From NCBI RefSeq assembly GCF_946479755.1, contig NZ_CAMLHC010000013.1:62001-126000 (forward strand): a DNA stretch of 64,000 bases, written 5' to 3'. Positions 34,574-42,009 of the stretch are shown piece by piece (positions within the stretch are counted from its first letter, which is position 1; the number at the start of each line of letters is the position of its first letter). The notes beneath the pieces are model-generated. The model was not told the origin of the DNA, ran no database searches, and saw only the letters and a list, made by a program, of their open reading frames with translations. This stretch comes from an uncultured Chitinophaga sp. (GTDB taxonomy: Bacteria > Bacteroidota > Bacteroidia > Chitinophagales > Chitinophagaceae). A program made the translations under genes and the position numbers.

Positions 34574-35110
34574 ATGGCAAAACAAAAATGGGTCTCCGAC
34601 GCCGCGCACAGCGAACTTACTTTTAAGATCAGGCACCTGATGATCACCAATGTTACCGGGCGGTTCAACAATTTCCAGGTGGAAGCAGAAACCGACGGGG
34701 ACAATTTCCTCAACGCCATCGCCACCGCCACTGTAGACGTAGACTCGATCACTACTGCCAACAGCCAGCGCGATGAGCACCTGCGCTCCCCGGATTTTTT
34801 CGACGTGAACAAATTCCGCAACATCACCTTCAAGGCCACTAAAACAGAAAGCGTGGACAACGATGGCTCCTATACGCTTTACGGCGACCTGACCATCCGC
34901 GACGTGACTAAAAACATCAAACTGGATGTAGAGTTCGGCGGCGTGGTAGCAGACCCGTGGGGCAATACCAAAGCAGGTTTCACGATCCACGGCAAAATCA
35001 ACCGCAAGGATTTTGGCCTGAACTGGAACGCTGTCACCGAAGCAGGCGGTGTGATGGTGAGCGATGAAGTAAAAATTCAGTGTGAAGTACAACTGCTGAA
35101 ACAACAATAA
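34574..35110 (+). CDS. YceI family protein
   Basis: The 178-residue protein is an extended lipocalin-like beta-barrel typical of YceI: KWVSDAAHSELTFKIRHLMI, GRFNNFQVEAETD, SQRDEHLRSPDFFDVNKF, YGDLTIRDVTKNIKLDVEFG, FTIHGKINRKDFGLNWN. There is no signal peptide, so this copy is cytoplasmic. YceI proteins bind isoprenoid or other lipids such as polyprenyl quinones, and are often linked to stress genes. It is first in a run of plus-strand stress genes, but the 119-base gap with repeats after it may separate it from the next one. Confidence 0.95.
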   Translation: MAKQKWVSDAAHSELTFKIRHLMITNVTGRFNNFQVEAETDGDNFLNAIATATVDVDSITTANSQRDEHLRSPDFFDVNKFRNITFKATKTESVDNDGSYTLYGDLTIRDVTKNIKLDVEFGGVVADPWGNTKAGFTIHGKINRKDFGLNWNAVTEAGGVMVSDEVKIQCEVQLLKQQ

Positions 35111-35124
35111 ACCATTGGGGTATT

Positions 35125-35213
35125 TGGTTATTTAGATATTTGGATATTTAGTGACCTGTTTACTAGCTATACGCAAGCGATAATGTTCACTCGTCGGAAT
35201 ATCTGAATAACCA
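35125..35213. repeat. Inverted repeat between YceI and the dioxygenase gene
   Basis: TGGTTATTTAGATATT (35125-35140) is the inverse of AATATCTGAATAACCA (35198-35213) with one mismatch. A smaller inverted pair (ATATCTG at 35199-35205, CAGATAT at 35212-35218) overlaps the right arm. The loop of 57 bases has no coding sign. Confidence 0.6.
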
Positions 35214-35229
35214 GATATCAAAATAAAAA

Positions 35230-36174
35230 ATGAAAGGTATGGACAACGCAATAACAGGACTGCATCATGTTACCGCTATTTCCGGTAATGCAAAGAAGAA
35301 TTTTGATTTTTACACGAAGACGATGGGATTACGGTTTGTAAAAAAGACTGTAAACTTTGACGATCCGCATACCTATCATTTTTATTATGGCGACAAAACC
35401 GGTACGCCCGGAACGATCCTCACGTTTTTTCCGTGGCAGGATATCATGGCTGGCCGCAGAGGCACACATATGGCCACGGAAGTAGGCTATTCCGTTCCTG
35501 AGGGCAGTCTCGATTTCTGGCTCAAACGACTGGATGCCGCCAATATGATCTATAACAAACCGTCCGCCAAGTTCGGGGAGATCTACCTGACCTTCCTTGA
35601 TCCTGACGGCATGAAAGTGGAGCTGACCGTTCCTGAGAAAACGGACGAACGGGTACCCTGGGAAACTGCCGAAATAAGTGCGGCCAATGCCTTGCGGGGA
35701 TTCCACCACGTAACGCTGACCCTCGAAGATATTCAGCCTACCGCTGATCTGCTGGTATCCGTTTTCGGTTATCAGCTTGAAAAAAACCTTGCCAACCGTT
35801 ACCGCTTTAAAGCGCCTGCCGGCGATACCGCCAATTACATCGACCTGGTGGAAGCCAAGGGAGAACAGCGCGGGCACGTGGCCGGTGGCAGCATCCACCA
35901 CATCGCCTTCCGGATGAAAGACGATGCGCAGCAGGAATACTACCGCCAGAAAATCGAGGCGCTGGGCCTGCATACCACGCAGCAGCTGGACCGCAAGTAT
36001 TTCCGTTCCGTTTATTTCCGGGAGCCCGGCGGCGTATTGTTTGAACTGGCCACAGACACGCCCGGTTTTTCCGTGGATGAACCGGTGGACCAGCTGGGCA
36101 CGCACCTGATGCTGCCGCCCCAGTTTGAACCACAGCGGGCCGAGATAGAACAGAAACTGATAAAACTGGACTAA
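35230..36174 (+). CDS. Ring-cleaving dioxygenase, VOC superfamily (MhqO-like)
   Basis: The 314-residue protein has two glyoxalase/dioxygenase modules: GLHHVTAISGNAKKNFDFYT at the start and GFHHVTLTLEDIQPTADLLV in the middle, with metal-ligand candidates in HHVT (first module), HHIAF and LFELATD (second). The segment LRFVKKTVNFDDPHTYHFYY and TPGTILTFFPW match the MhqO/LinE-like group that opens hydroquinone or catechol rings with Fe(II). In Bacillus mhqO helps destroy quinone-like electrophiles and sits with an esterase, as here. The esterase gene begins one base after its stop (36176). Confidence 0.9.
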   Translation: MKGMDNAITGLHHVTAISGNAKKNFDFYTKTMGLRFVKKTVNFDDPHTYHFYYGDKTGTPGTILTFFPWQDIMAGRRGTHMATEVGYSVPEGSLDFWLKRLDAANMIYNKPSAKFGEIYLTFLDPDGMKVELTVPEKTDERVPWETAEISAANALRGFHHVTLTLEDIQPTADLLVSVFGYQLEKNLANRYRFKAPAGDTANYIDLVEAKGEQRGHVAGGSIHHIAFRMKDDAQQEYYRQKIEALGLHTTQQLDRKYFRSVYFREPGGVLFELATDTPGFSVDEPVDQLGTHLMLPPQFEPQRAEIEQKLIKLD

Positions 36175-36175
36175 G

Positions 36176-36805
36176 ATGGATTTTAAGCCCATGCAATATA
36201 TCTACCAGCCGGCAGCTAACAAGGACGCTTACACGTTGTTATTGCTGCATGGCACCGGTGGCGACGAACAGGATATGCTACCGCTGGCGCCTGCGCTGAC
36301 GAAAGACTTTCATATACTGAGCCTTCGCGGCAATGTACTGGAACACGGTATGCCCCGTTTTTTCCGCCGCTTGGGCATGGGCGTGTTTGACGAGCCGGAC
36401 GTACACTTCAGAACGCATGAAATGGTTCACTTCCTGAAGGAGCTGTCCGCACAAAAGGGCTTTGACTTACAGCAGCTGGTCGCCGCCGGTTATTCCAACG
36501 GCGCCAACATTGCAGGCGCTGTACTGATGCTGTACCCCGAACTGCTGGCCGGCGCCATCCTCTTCCGGCCGATGCAGCCTTTGCATGGCATCGAGGACCC
36601 GTTCGAAACCAGCCGTCAGCAGCCCGTTTTCATGAGCTCCGGCAAAATGGACAGCACTGTGGACCCGGCCGCCACCGCCGCCTATGCCACCCTGCTGAGC
36701 GCCAATGGTTTTAACGTCAGCAGCCATCATATCAACACAGGACATAATTTAACGCAACAGGATATTGACCTGGCCGCAGGCTGGGTGAAAGAAAATTTCA
36801 GGTAA
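36176..36805 (+). CDS. Alpha/beta hydrolase, phospholipase/carboxylesterase type (MhqD-like)
   Basis: The 209-residue protein has the oxyanion region LLLLHGTGGDEQDMLPLA, the nucleophile S107 in AAGYSNGAN, an acid in SSGKMDSTVDP (about 159) and the His in INTGHNLTQQD (about 190). It matches the small esterases that accompany MhqO-type dioxygenases and probably hydrolyses ring-cleavage or conjugate products. It is translationally close to its neighbours: one base after the dioxygenase gene and ten bases before the OsmC gene. Confidence 0.9.
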   Translation: MDFKPMQYIYQPAANKDAYTLLLLHGTGGDEQDMLPLAPALTKDFHILSLRGNVLEHGMPRFFRRLGMGVFDEPDVHFRTHEMVHFLKELSAQKGFDLQQLVAAGYSNGANIAGAVLMLYPELLAGAILFRPMQPLHGIEDPFETSRQQPVFMSSGKMDSTVDPAATAAYATLLSANGFNVSSHHINTGHNLTQQDIDLAAGWVKENFR

Positions 36806-36815
36806 TCACCACATC

Positions 36816-37217
36816 ATGGACGAAGAAGTAAAAGTAAGTATCGAAGGAATACCGTATCAGGTCTCTATTTCCGCAAGAGACCATCGCTGGCTGGCAGACG
36901 AGCCGACCGATATCAACGGCGGCGATACCGGGCCTAACCCCGGGGAGCTACTGCTGAGCAGCCTCGGGTCCTGTACCGCCATCACCCTGACGATGTACGC
37001 CGCAAGGAAAAAATGGCCCGTAGAGAAAATAGATATCGACCTGCGGTTCGACAGCGCCGCCAAACCGGACCCTGCTACCACCGTGATTGAATGCCTCGTA
37101 CGCATCAGCGGCAACCTGGACGAAGCACAACGGAAAAGGCTCATGGAAATAGCCCATGCCTGCCCTATTCATAAACTGCTTACCAACCCCGTTATTATCA
37201 ATACTAAAGAAGATTGA
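36816..37217 (+). CDS. OsmC family peroxide/thiol protein
   Basis: The 133-residue protein has the OsmC pattern: a reactive cysteine C53 in LLLSSLGSCTAITLTMYAAR and a second in MEIAHACPIHKLL (about 115), with the beta-alpha layout of the family. OsmC/Ohr proteins reduce organic hydroperoxides; this YhfA-like subgroup has less certain activity. It is part of the tight plus-strand set from 35230 to 37925. Confidence 0.92.
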   Translation: MDEEVKVSIEGIPYQVSISARDHRWLADEPTDINGGDTGPNPGELLLSSLGSCTAITLTMYAARKKWPVEKIDIDLRFDSAAKPDPATTVIECLVRISGNLDEAQRKRLMEIAHACPIHKLLTNPVIINTKED

Positions 37218-37218
37218 T

Positions 37219-37650
37219 ATGAAAGACATTACCAAAAAATACAGCAACAGCGAAGTGACCATCGTATGGAAGCCGGAAGTGTGCAAACACTCCGAAATAT
37301 GTTTCCATGGCCTTCCTGAAGTATTTGATCCAAAAGCCAAGCCATGGATCAATGCTGACGGCAGCACGACTGACCGGATTATGCAGCAGGTAAAAAAATG
37401 TCCTTCCGGCGCGCTGACTTTTTATCTGAACGCCGAAGCGGATAAGGCCGCAGAAATCACCGCCAGCAGTCTCGCGGAAACAGTGCCCAACGGTCCGCGC
37501 CTGATCTACGGCAATGTGCTGATCAAAAATACCGCCGGAGAGGAAACGCCTTTTCATATGGTAACCGCCATGTGCCGCTGCGGCAGCTCCTCCAACATGC
37601 CGTACTGCGACGGCACCCACCTCACTAACGGATACAAAGACAATCAATAA
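37219..37650 (+). CDS. Fer4_19 iron-sulfur domain plus CDGSH domain protein
   Basis: The true start is the ATG at 37219 (MKDITKKYSNSEVTIVWKPE), one base after the osmC stop; an upstream open frame overlaps osmC and is not used. The 143-residue protein has an N-terminal divergent ferredoxin-like domain (VCKHSEICFHGLPEVFD, later VKKCPSGAL) and a C-terminal CDGSH motif (CRCGSSSNMPYCDGTH), which binds a redox-active 2Fe-2S cluster with three Cys and one His. The architecture is a known two-domain family, often beside OsmC and GNAT genes. It likely has a redox or electron-transfer role in the stress response. Confidence 0.93.
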   Translation: MKDITKKYSNSEVTIVWKPEVCKHSEICFHGLPEVFDPKAKPWINADGSTTDRIMQQVKKCPSGALTFYLNAEADKAAEITASSLAETVPNGPRLIYGNVLIKNTAGEETPFHMVTAMCRCGSSSNMPYCDGTHLTNGYKDNQ

Positions 37651-37652
37651 TT

Positions 37653-37925
37653 ATGGAACTTACCATTCTGCAAAACACCGAAAAACACCAGTTTGAAACA
37701 ACGGTCGACGGCCACACCGCCTTTATCGTGTACAAGCTGTTTCCCGGCGGGATCGCCTACATTCACACAGAAGTGCCGCCTGAACTGGAAGGCAAAGGCA
37801 TCGCCTCCCAAATGTCCAAATACGTGCTCGACTACGCGAGGGAGAACCATTTAAAAGTAAAGCCGCTGTGTCCATACGTGCATGCCTATATGAAAAGGCA
37901 TCCGGAGTACAATGATCTTCTCTGA
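37653..37925 (+). CDS. YjdJ-type GNAT family protein
   Basis: A 90-residue protein with the short GNAT fold: FIVYKLFPGGIAYIHTEVPP, the acetyl-CoA loop ELEGKGIASQMSKYVLDYAR and CPYVHAYMKRHPEYNDLL. Members of this family (YjdJ, human NATD1) are small acetyltransferase-like proteins of unclear substrate. It starts two bases after the Fe-S protein gene and ends the stress set; a terminator follows. Confidence 0.92.
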   Translation: MELTILQNTEKHQFETTVDGHTAFIVYKLFPGGIAYIHTEVPPELEGKGIASQMSKYVLDYARENHLKVKPLCPYVHAYMKRHPEYNDLL

Positions 37926-37926
37926 A

Positions 37927-37982
37927 ATCATAAATGACGAATCCGGGCGCCCTCGCAGACACCCGGATTCATCATTTATGAT
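37927..37982. terminator. Bidirectional terminator after the stress gene set
   Basis: A 21-bp stem with one mismatch (37927-37947 with 37962-37982) and a 14-base loop between two convergent genes. Confidence 0.85.
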
Positions 37983-37989
37983 CATTGAT

Positions 37990-38556
37990 TTATTTAAGGG
38001 CGGATTTGATCGCTTTCGCGGAATCCTGGTGAGTCCTCAGCGTGGGCAAGGTTTTGCTGGCCCATGATTTTAATTCCGCATCTTCCAGGTTGTTGGCAGC
38101 CTTGTCAAATTCGTTCACGTCTTTGTCATGGTCGTCTACCATCATGTCCATGTAATCTTTGTCAAAGTCCTTTCCTGTTTTCTTAGCCAGTTTGTCCATG
38201 TGCTCCTTGGTTTCTGTGGAGAGCTCTGCGGGCAGGGCGATGTTTTTCTTTCCCGCTAATTCCTTCAGTTCGTCATTTGCCTTTGAGTGATCGTTGACCA
38301 TCATGGTAGCAAAAGCCTTTACCCTGGGGTTCTGCGCTTTTTCCTGTGCCAGTTTGCCCATTTCCACCTCCATCATACCACCGTTGGCCGCCTTTACAGC
38401 GAATTCAGAGGAATTGTTGTCAACAGGTTTTACTGTCTCATTTACATCCTGTGCAGAATCTACCGGTTTTTCGCTTTGCGGATTGTTTGCATTGTTGCAC
38501 GAGGACAGTATCCATGCGCTCAGCACGGCTGTAGCCAATAAGATTGTTTTCTTCAT
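37990..38556 (-). CDS. DUF4142 lipoprotein (first copy)
   Basis: The 188-residue protein has a lipoprotein signal (LLATAVLSAWILSSC, lipobox ILSSC) and then a DUF4142 helical, ferritin-like bundle: FAVKAANGGMMEVEMGKLAQ, NPRVKAFATMMVNDHSKAND, MDMMVDDHDKDVNEF, LPTLRTHQDSAKAIK. DUF4142 proteins are predicted to be four-helix periplasmic or outer membrane proteins, related to the DUF305/ferritin-like group; function is unknown. The next gene upstream is a close paralogue, with related leader sequence, so the two arose by tandem duplication. Confidence 0.9.
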   Translation of the reverse strand: MKKTILLATAVLSAWILSSCNNANNPQSEKPVDSAQDVNETVKPVDNNSSEFAVKAANGGMMEVEMGKLAQEKAQNPRVKAFATMMVNDHSKANDELKELAGKKNIALPAELSTETKEHMDKLAKKTGKDFDKDYMDMMVDDHDKDVNEFDKAANNLEDAELKSWASKTLPTLRTHQDSAKAIKSALK

Positions 38557-38607
38557 AGTTGATGAGATTTATTGGGTTTAATGTTTGATTTCAGCTAATC
38601 ATCTGAC

Positions 38608-38636
38608 AAAAAAAATACCATGCGGACGCATGGTAT
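38608..38636 (-). terminator. Hairpin with T-run between the two DUF4142 genes
   Basis: ATACCATGCG (38615-38624) pairs perfectly with CGCATGGTAT (38627-38636); on the minus strand a run of eight T follows (complement of 38608-38615). It may end the upstream gene's transcript or act as an attenuator 50 bases before the downstream ATG. A decayed version lies at about 39455-39478 before the other copy. Confidence 0.7.
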
Positions 38637-38674
38637 GGATAAAGCAACAGGGCAGCCGGTTTACACGGAAGAGA

Positions 38675-38746
38675 TCACCTCAACGGATAAACTGCCGCGA
38701 ATGCTTTGCCGTAGAGGCTTTTCCCCAGAATGTAAAAAAATAAACC
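38675..38746 (-). repeat. Leader element of the DUF4142 pair, copy 1
   Basis: In one minus-strand frame this reads GLFFYILGKSLYGKAFAAVY then PLR and a stop. Compared with copy 2, most differences in the core fall in third codon positions. No start codon is present in the frame, which opens 11 codons before the first base given. It lies about 120-190 bases upstream of the DUF4142 ATG at 38556. Confidence 0.6.
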
Positions 38747-38824
38747 GGGTGTCCTTTCATACGTAAACGCATATATGAAAAGTCACCCGGAACAGTTGGG
38801 TTTCTATAAGATGAAGGCGGTGAA

Positions 38825-39397
38825 CTATTGTGCGTTCTTGATCGCCCTGGCTGAATCCAGGTGTACCATCAATACCGGCAGCGCTTTCCTGGCCCATTCC
38901 CGCAGGCTTACATTGCCCAGGTTATTGGCAGCATAGTCGAAGTTCTTCAGGTCCCGGTCGTGACTGTCCACCATTTCGCCAATGTATTCTTTTTCAAAAC
39001 GTTTCCCGCTTTTCTTACTGAGCTTGTTCAGGTGGTCCTGTGCTGCGGCGGGCAGTGTGGCTGGCAGTGCAATCTTCCATTTTTCCGCAATCAATTTAAG
39101 CCGTTCATTTCCCCGGGTACGGTCGTTTACAGTCATGGTGGCGAAGGCTTTTACCCGCGGGTCTGTCGCTTTTTCCATCGCTAACTTTCCTAACGCGACC
39201 TCCATCATGCCGTCGTCAGCAGCTTTTACCGCGAAAGCGGCTGATAAAGAGTCGACTGTTTTATCTGCGTTATTGATGGCTTCCGCCGAATCTGCCGGAG
39301 TCATCTGCCGGGCATTACTTCGTACATTACTGTTATCACAAGACAGGAGCAACCACATGCCCGTCAATACCTCAGCCCAAAAGGTTACTTTTTTCAT
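38825..39397 (-). CDS. DUF4142 lipoprotein (second copy)
   Basis: The ATG at 39397 (MKKVTFWAEVLTGMWLLLSC) begins a lipoprotein signal with lipobox LLLSC; the longer open frame to 39484 is not needed. The product has about 190 residues and parallels the first copy throughout: FAVKAADDGMMEVALGKLAM, DPRVKAFATMTVNDRTRGNE, IGEMVDSHDRDLKNF, LPVLMVHLDSARAIKNAQ. Some acidic and His residues differ (for example DDHDKDV versus DSHDRDL), so any metal site may have changed. Confidence 0.9.
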   Translation of the reverse strand: MKKVTFWAEVLTGMWLLLSCDNSNVRSNARQMTPADSAEAINNADKTVDSLSAAFAVKAADDGMMEVALGKLAMEKATDPRVKAFATMTVNDRTRGNERLKLIAEKWKIALPATLPAAAQDHLNKLSKKSGKRFEKEYIGEMVDSHDRDLKNFDYAANNLGNVSLREWARKALPVLMVHLDSARAIKNAQ

Positions 39398-39515
39398 AAG
39401 CCATAGCAATTTATCGGGGGTTAAAAACAGAACTGCCACAAATGAACTGACAAAAATTACCATGCAAACACATGCGTTTAGCAACTCTACAGTAGCCGCG
39501 AAAAAAGGAAGAGCT

Positions 39516-39584
39516 CCTTAAGAAGGGAATAGCGGCAAAGGCTTTGGTGTAGAGGGTTTTCCCCAGTATGTAAAAGAAAACTGC
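39516..39584 (-). repeat. Leader element of the DUF4142 pair, copy 2
   Basis: The same frame as in copy 1 reads AVFFYILGKTLYTKAFAAIP then FLR. It lies about 120-190 bases upstream of the ATG at 39397, the same place as copy 1, and just after the stop of the zinc-ribbon gene (39614). Confidence 0.6.
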
Positions 39585-39613
39585 CGGAAGTTTTTCCCGG
39601 CAGTCACGATCGT

Positions 39614-40741
39614 TTATTCAGGTTGAGCGAAGCACACGTACAAGACCCATACAATGGCAATCACCAGGACGATCAGCCCGACGATCTTCGACCAGCTGTA
39701 GGGCCTGTCGCCCGTTACTTCCCCGGTATTGGCATTCACCACAAAATGATACAGTTTGTTGTTATACCGGTAAGCGCTCAGCCAAACCGGCAACAGGATG
39801 TATTTTAATCCAAGCTGATTGTAGGCCACTTTGTAGCTGTCTATCGATTGTTCATCACCACCGATGTCGTTGCATATTTCATCGCGGATAACCGGGTCCA
39901 TTCTTTTCTTGGCGATGGCCAGTCCCTGCTCCGCGTCGGTCTGGTACAGTTCCGCCCGGAAGCCGCTCAGGTAGCGGCCATCATAGGCTTTGAGCTGGTC
40001 CAGGTGCCAGGGTTCCAGGATTTCGGCCATCTTCCGTGGTAGAGATGGGCTGGCAGACACCAGTACGTCCCGGAAGGTATTGTCTACCACCCCGGAAGTG
40101 TCGTACCAGGCCGTATGGCGCACCTGACGGGTGCGTGTTTCAGTTCTGCCGTTGACTTCTTCCGTATAGGTTTCCGTGGTATAATAGTATTCCCCACGTT
40201 GTCCGCTGTAGGAAGTCACCGTGTCTGTATCGTAGCTCCAGTGCGGAATGTAGATACCTTTCAGCTGATGATAGGACCTGTCTTTCACTTTCTTTACCAG
40301 GTCAGACGGCGCAAACCACAGTTTGCTCATCCACTGCTGGAAGAACTTACCGGCTTGTTTATCGTCTACCGCAAAGGGCAGCACATAATGCGGCTGAAGG
40401 ATGGCCGTAGCGGCTCCCTGCTGCACCACCAGCGGCGATGCGCAGAACGGACAGGCATCTGCCGTAACATTGGGCAACATGGTCGTAGAAGCGCCGCAAC
40501 TGGTGCATTTCACCACCACCGCCTCTTCGGTGTGTTCCGTATGGCGTTGCAGATCGGTGATGAAAGCATCGTAGTCGAAAGCGTGTATGCCTTGCGGCGT
40601 AGCTTCTTCTTCAATGGTATTAACGGTCCCGCAGTACTCACATTTCAGGCTGTTGGTGCCAGGCGCATAATGCAGGATGGCGCCACAGTTCTGACATTTC
40701 AGCGAGGATACCGTCTCTTTGGTTTTTTCCTCAAAAGACAT
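39614..40741 (-). CDS. Double zinc-ribbon membrane protein (YdjG-like)
   Basis: I chose the ATG at 40741 (MSFEEKTKETVSSLKCQNCG). The protein has 375 residues with two zinc ribbons: CQNC/CEYC (C16, C19, C34, C37) and CTSC/CPFC (C79, C82, C97, C100). A large beta-rich domain follows (about 110-340; IYIPHWSYDTDTVTSYSGQR) and one C-terminal membrane helix (IVGLIVLVIAIVWVLYVCF). Such proteins are sometimes mislabelled as PriA-like helicases because of the ribbons, but no helicase motif is present. Bacillus YdjG has this layout and forms a membrane complex with YdjH and the SPFH protein YdjI; here an SPFH/YdjI-like gene lies directly upstream. Confidence 0.8.
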   Translation of the reverse strand: MSFEEKTKETVSSLKCQNCGAILHYAPGTNSLKCEYCGTVNTIEEEATPQGIHAFDYDAFITDLQRHTEHTEEAVVVKCTSCGASTTMLPNVTADACPFCASPLVVQQGAATAILQPHYVLPFAVDDKQAGKFFQQWMSKLWFAPSDLVKKVKDRSYHQLKGIYIPHWSYDTDTVTSYSGQRGEYYYTTETYTEEVNGRTETRTRQVRHTAWYDTSGVVDNTFRDVLVSASPSLPRKMAEILEPWHLDQLKAYDGRYLSGFRAELYQTDAEQGLAIAKKRMDPVIRDEICNDIGGDEQSIDSYKVAYNQLGLKYILLPVWLSAYRYNNKLYHFVVNANTGEVTGDRPYSWSKIVGLIVLVIAIVWVLYVCFAQPE

Positions 40742-40758
40742 AGGAATATTATAATGAG

Positions 40759-40803
40759 TACGCATGATACCTGCAGTTGTTAACTACACAGGTATCATGC
40801 GTA
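40759..40803 (-). promoter_or_regulatory. Long inverted repeat just upstream of the zinc-ribbon gene
   Basis: TACGCATGATACCTG (40759-40773) and CAGGTATCATGCGTA (40789-40803) form a 15-bp perfect inverted repeat with a 15-base centre that itself contains GTTAAC. It ends 18 bases before the ATG at 40741 and lies in the 78-base gap after the SPFH gene. There is no T-run, so an operator or mRNA-processing hairpin is more likely than a terminator. Confidence 0.6.
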
Positions 40804-40819
40804 TTACAAAGATTTAATT

Positions 40820-41938
40820 TCAGGGTAATGGCGGCGGTATGGTAGCCAGTACCGGCGCCAGTTCTGGCACCGCGGAAGCGGCCGTCCAGGCGGCCATACC
40901 TGTTTTCCATACCAGCGTCTGGTGCTGAAGGCTACCGGAAGCAGCCAGCTGACGGAGCTGGTCCATATTGTAAGGGCCGGACTGTTTACCTTCCACCGCC
41001 ACAAAGAACGGCTCTGTGCCTGGCAATGGCGGCGGAACGCCCGGGCCACCGGCGGCAGGCTGTTGGTTGGCCTGGTTATTCTGGAATACATTACCTACCT
41101 GGCCCATCATGGCTGCGCCCATGCCGGCACCCAGGCCAGCAGCGGCCAGTCCGCCGCCGGAAGGATTTTCGGCAGCTTTTTCCATGGCGTTGGCGGCCTG
41201 GAACTGCGCATAAGCGCCGAGGTTGCCCACGATGCCCATGCTGCTGCGTTTGTCCAGCGCTTCCTCCACTTCAGGCGGCAGGGAAATATTTTCAATCAGG
41301 AACTTCGTCAGGTCGAGGCCCAGTTCATTAAACTCGGGCCGTATTTTTTCGGTGATCAGCTGCGATACCTCATCGTATTTGGCAGCCAGGTCCAGCACCG
41401 GGATTTTTGCTTCCGCAATGGCGTCCATACCGCGGGAAACGGCAAGGTTACGCAGTTGCTCGTTGATACCATCAACAGTATATTCCGGATTGGTGGCGGC
41501 GATCTCTTTCAGGAACTGCGCAGCGTCTTTTACGCGGAAAGCGTAGCTGCCGAAAGCACGCAGCCGCAGCGGGCCAAACTCGGCATCGCGCAGCATAACA
41601 GGGTTTTTAGTGCCCCATTTCTGGTTGGTGAACTGCCGCATGCTGATGAAAAACACATCCGCCTTAAAGGGGCTGTTAAACCCGTATTTCCATCCCTGTA
41701 ACGTAGTCAGAATAGGCATGTTCTGCGTTGTCAGCGTATACATGCCAGGCTGAAAAACATCCGCTATTTTACCTTCGTTCATAAAAACAGCCACCTGCGA
41801 TTCTCTTACCGTCAGCTTGGCATTCATTTTTATTTCATTCTGGTAGCGGGGAAACTTCCACACAATGGTGTCAGCGGACGGGTCTGTCCACTCAATAATG
41901 TCAATAAATTCATTCCGGAGTTTATCAAATATTCCCAT
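40820..41938 (-). CDS. SPFH-domain (YdjI-like) protein with C-terminal GYF_2 domain
   Basis: The 372-residue protein starts with the YdjI/virion-core-like segment (MGIFDKLRNEFIDIIEWTDP, then ADTIVWKFPRYQNEIKMNAK). The SPFH/band-7-like domain spans about 30-240 (ESQVAVFMNEGKIADVFQPG; FGPLRLRAFGSYAFRVKDAA). A Gly/Ala/Pro-rich linker (about 262-305) leads to a GYF_2 domain (PFFVAVEGKQSGPYNMDQLR, then QTLVWKTGMAAWTAA). In Bacillus, YdjI recruits PspA to the membrane under envelope stress. No pspA gene is seen in the window. The GYF_2 domain may bind proline-rich partners. A -7 box (41967-41974) lies upstream. Confidence 0.9.
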   Translation of the reverse strand: MGIFDKLRNEFIDIIEWTDPSADTIVWKFPRYQNEIKMNAKLTVRESQVAVFMNEGKIADVFQPGMYTLTTQNMPILTTLQGWKYGFNSPFKADVFFISMRQFTNQKWGTKNPVMLRDAEFGPLRLRAFGSYAFRVKDAAQFLKEIAATNPEYTVDGINEQLRNLAVSRGMDAIAEAKIPVLDLAAKYDEVSQLITEKIRPEFNELGLDLTKFLIENISLPPEVEEALDKRSSMGIVGNLGAYAQFQAANAMEKAAENPSGGGLAAAGLGAGMGAAMMGQVGNVFQNNQANQQPAAGGPGVPPPLPGTEPFFVAVEGKQSGPYNMDQLRQLAASGSLQHQTLVWKTGMAAWTAASAVPELAPVLATIPPPLP

Positions 41939-41966
41939 AGTAACAGGTTTTAAGAAACATCTGCAC

Positions 41967-41974
41967 CAAATGTA
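41967..41974 (-). promoter_or_regulatory. -7 box upstream of the SPFH gene
   Basis: TACATTTG (complement) matches TAnnTTTG exactly, 28 bases before the ATG at 41938. The -33 region is weak. Confidence 0.45.
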
Positions 41975-42009
41975 TAGAAATATTTACTGGAAATGCTAAT
42001 AATGAAACG

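Noticed and set aside
38677..38760. A 26-codon frame starting at the ATG at 38760 (MKGHPVYFFTFWGKASTAKH) as a small protein gene
   Set aside because: The start is not conserved in the second copy of the element, and the amino acids in this frame change more than those in the frame with FFYILGK.
39614..40741. Zinc-ribbon protein as a PriA helicase or replication restart protein
   Set aside because: It has zinc ribbons and one membrane helix but no Walker or helicase motifs; the name seen on similar proteins comes from ribbon similarity only.
40820..41938. SPFH gene considered as a phage or virion core gene
   Set aside because: The family name comes from a viral homologue, but its bacterial members are the YdjI-type SPFH proteins; no phage gene is near.
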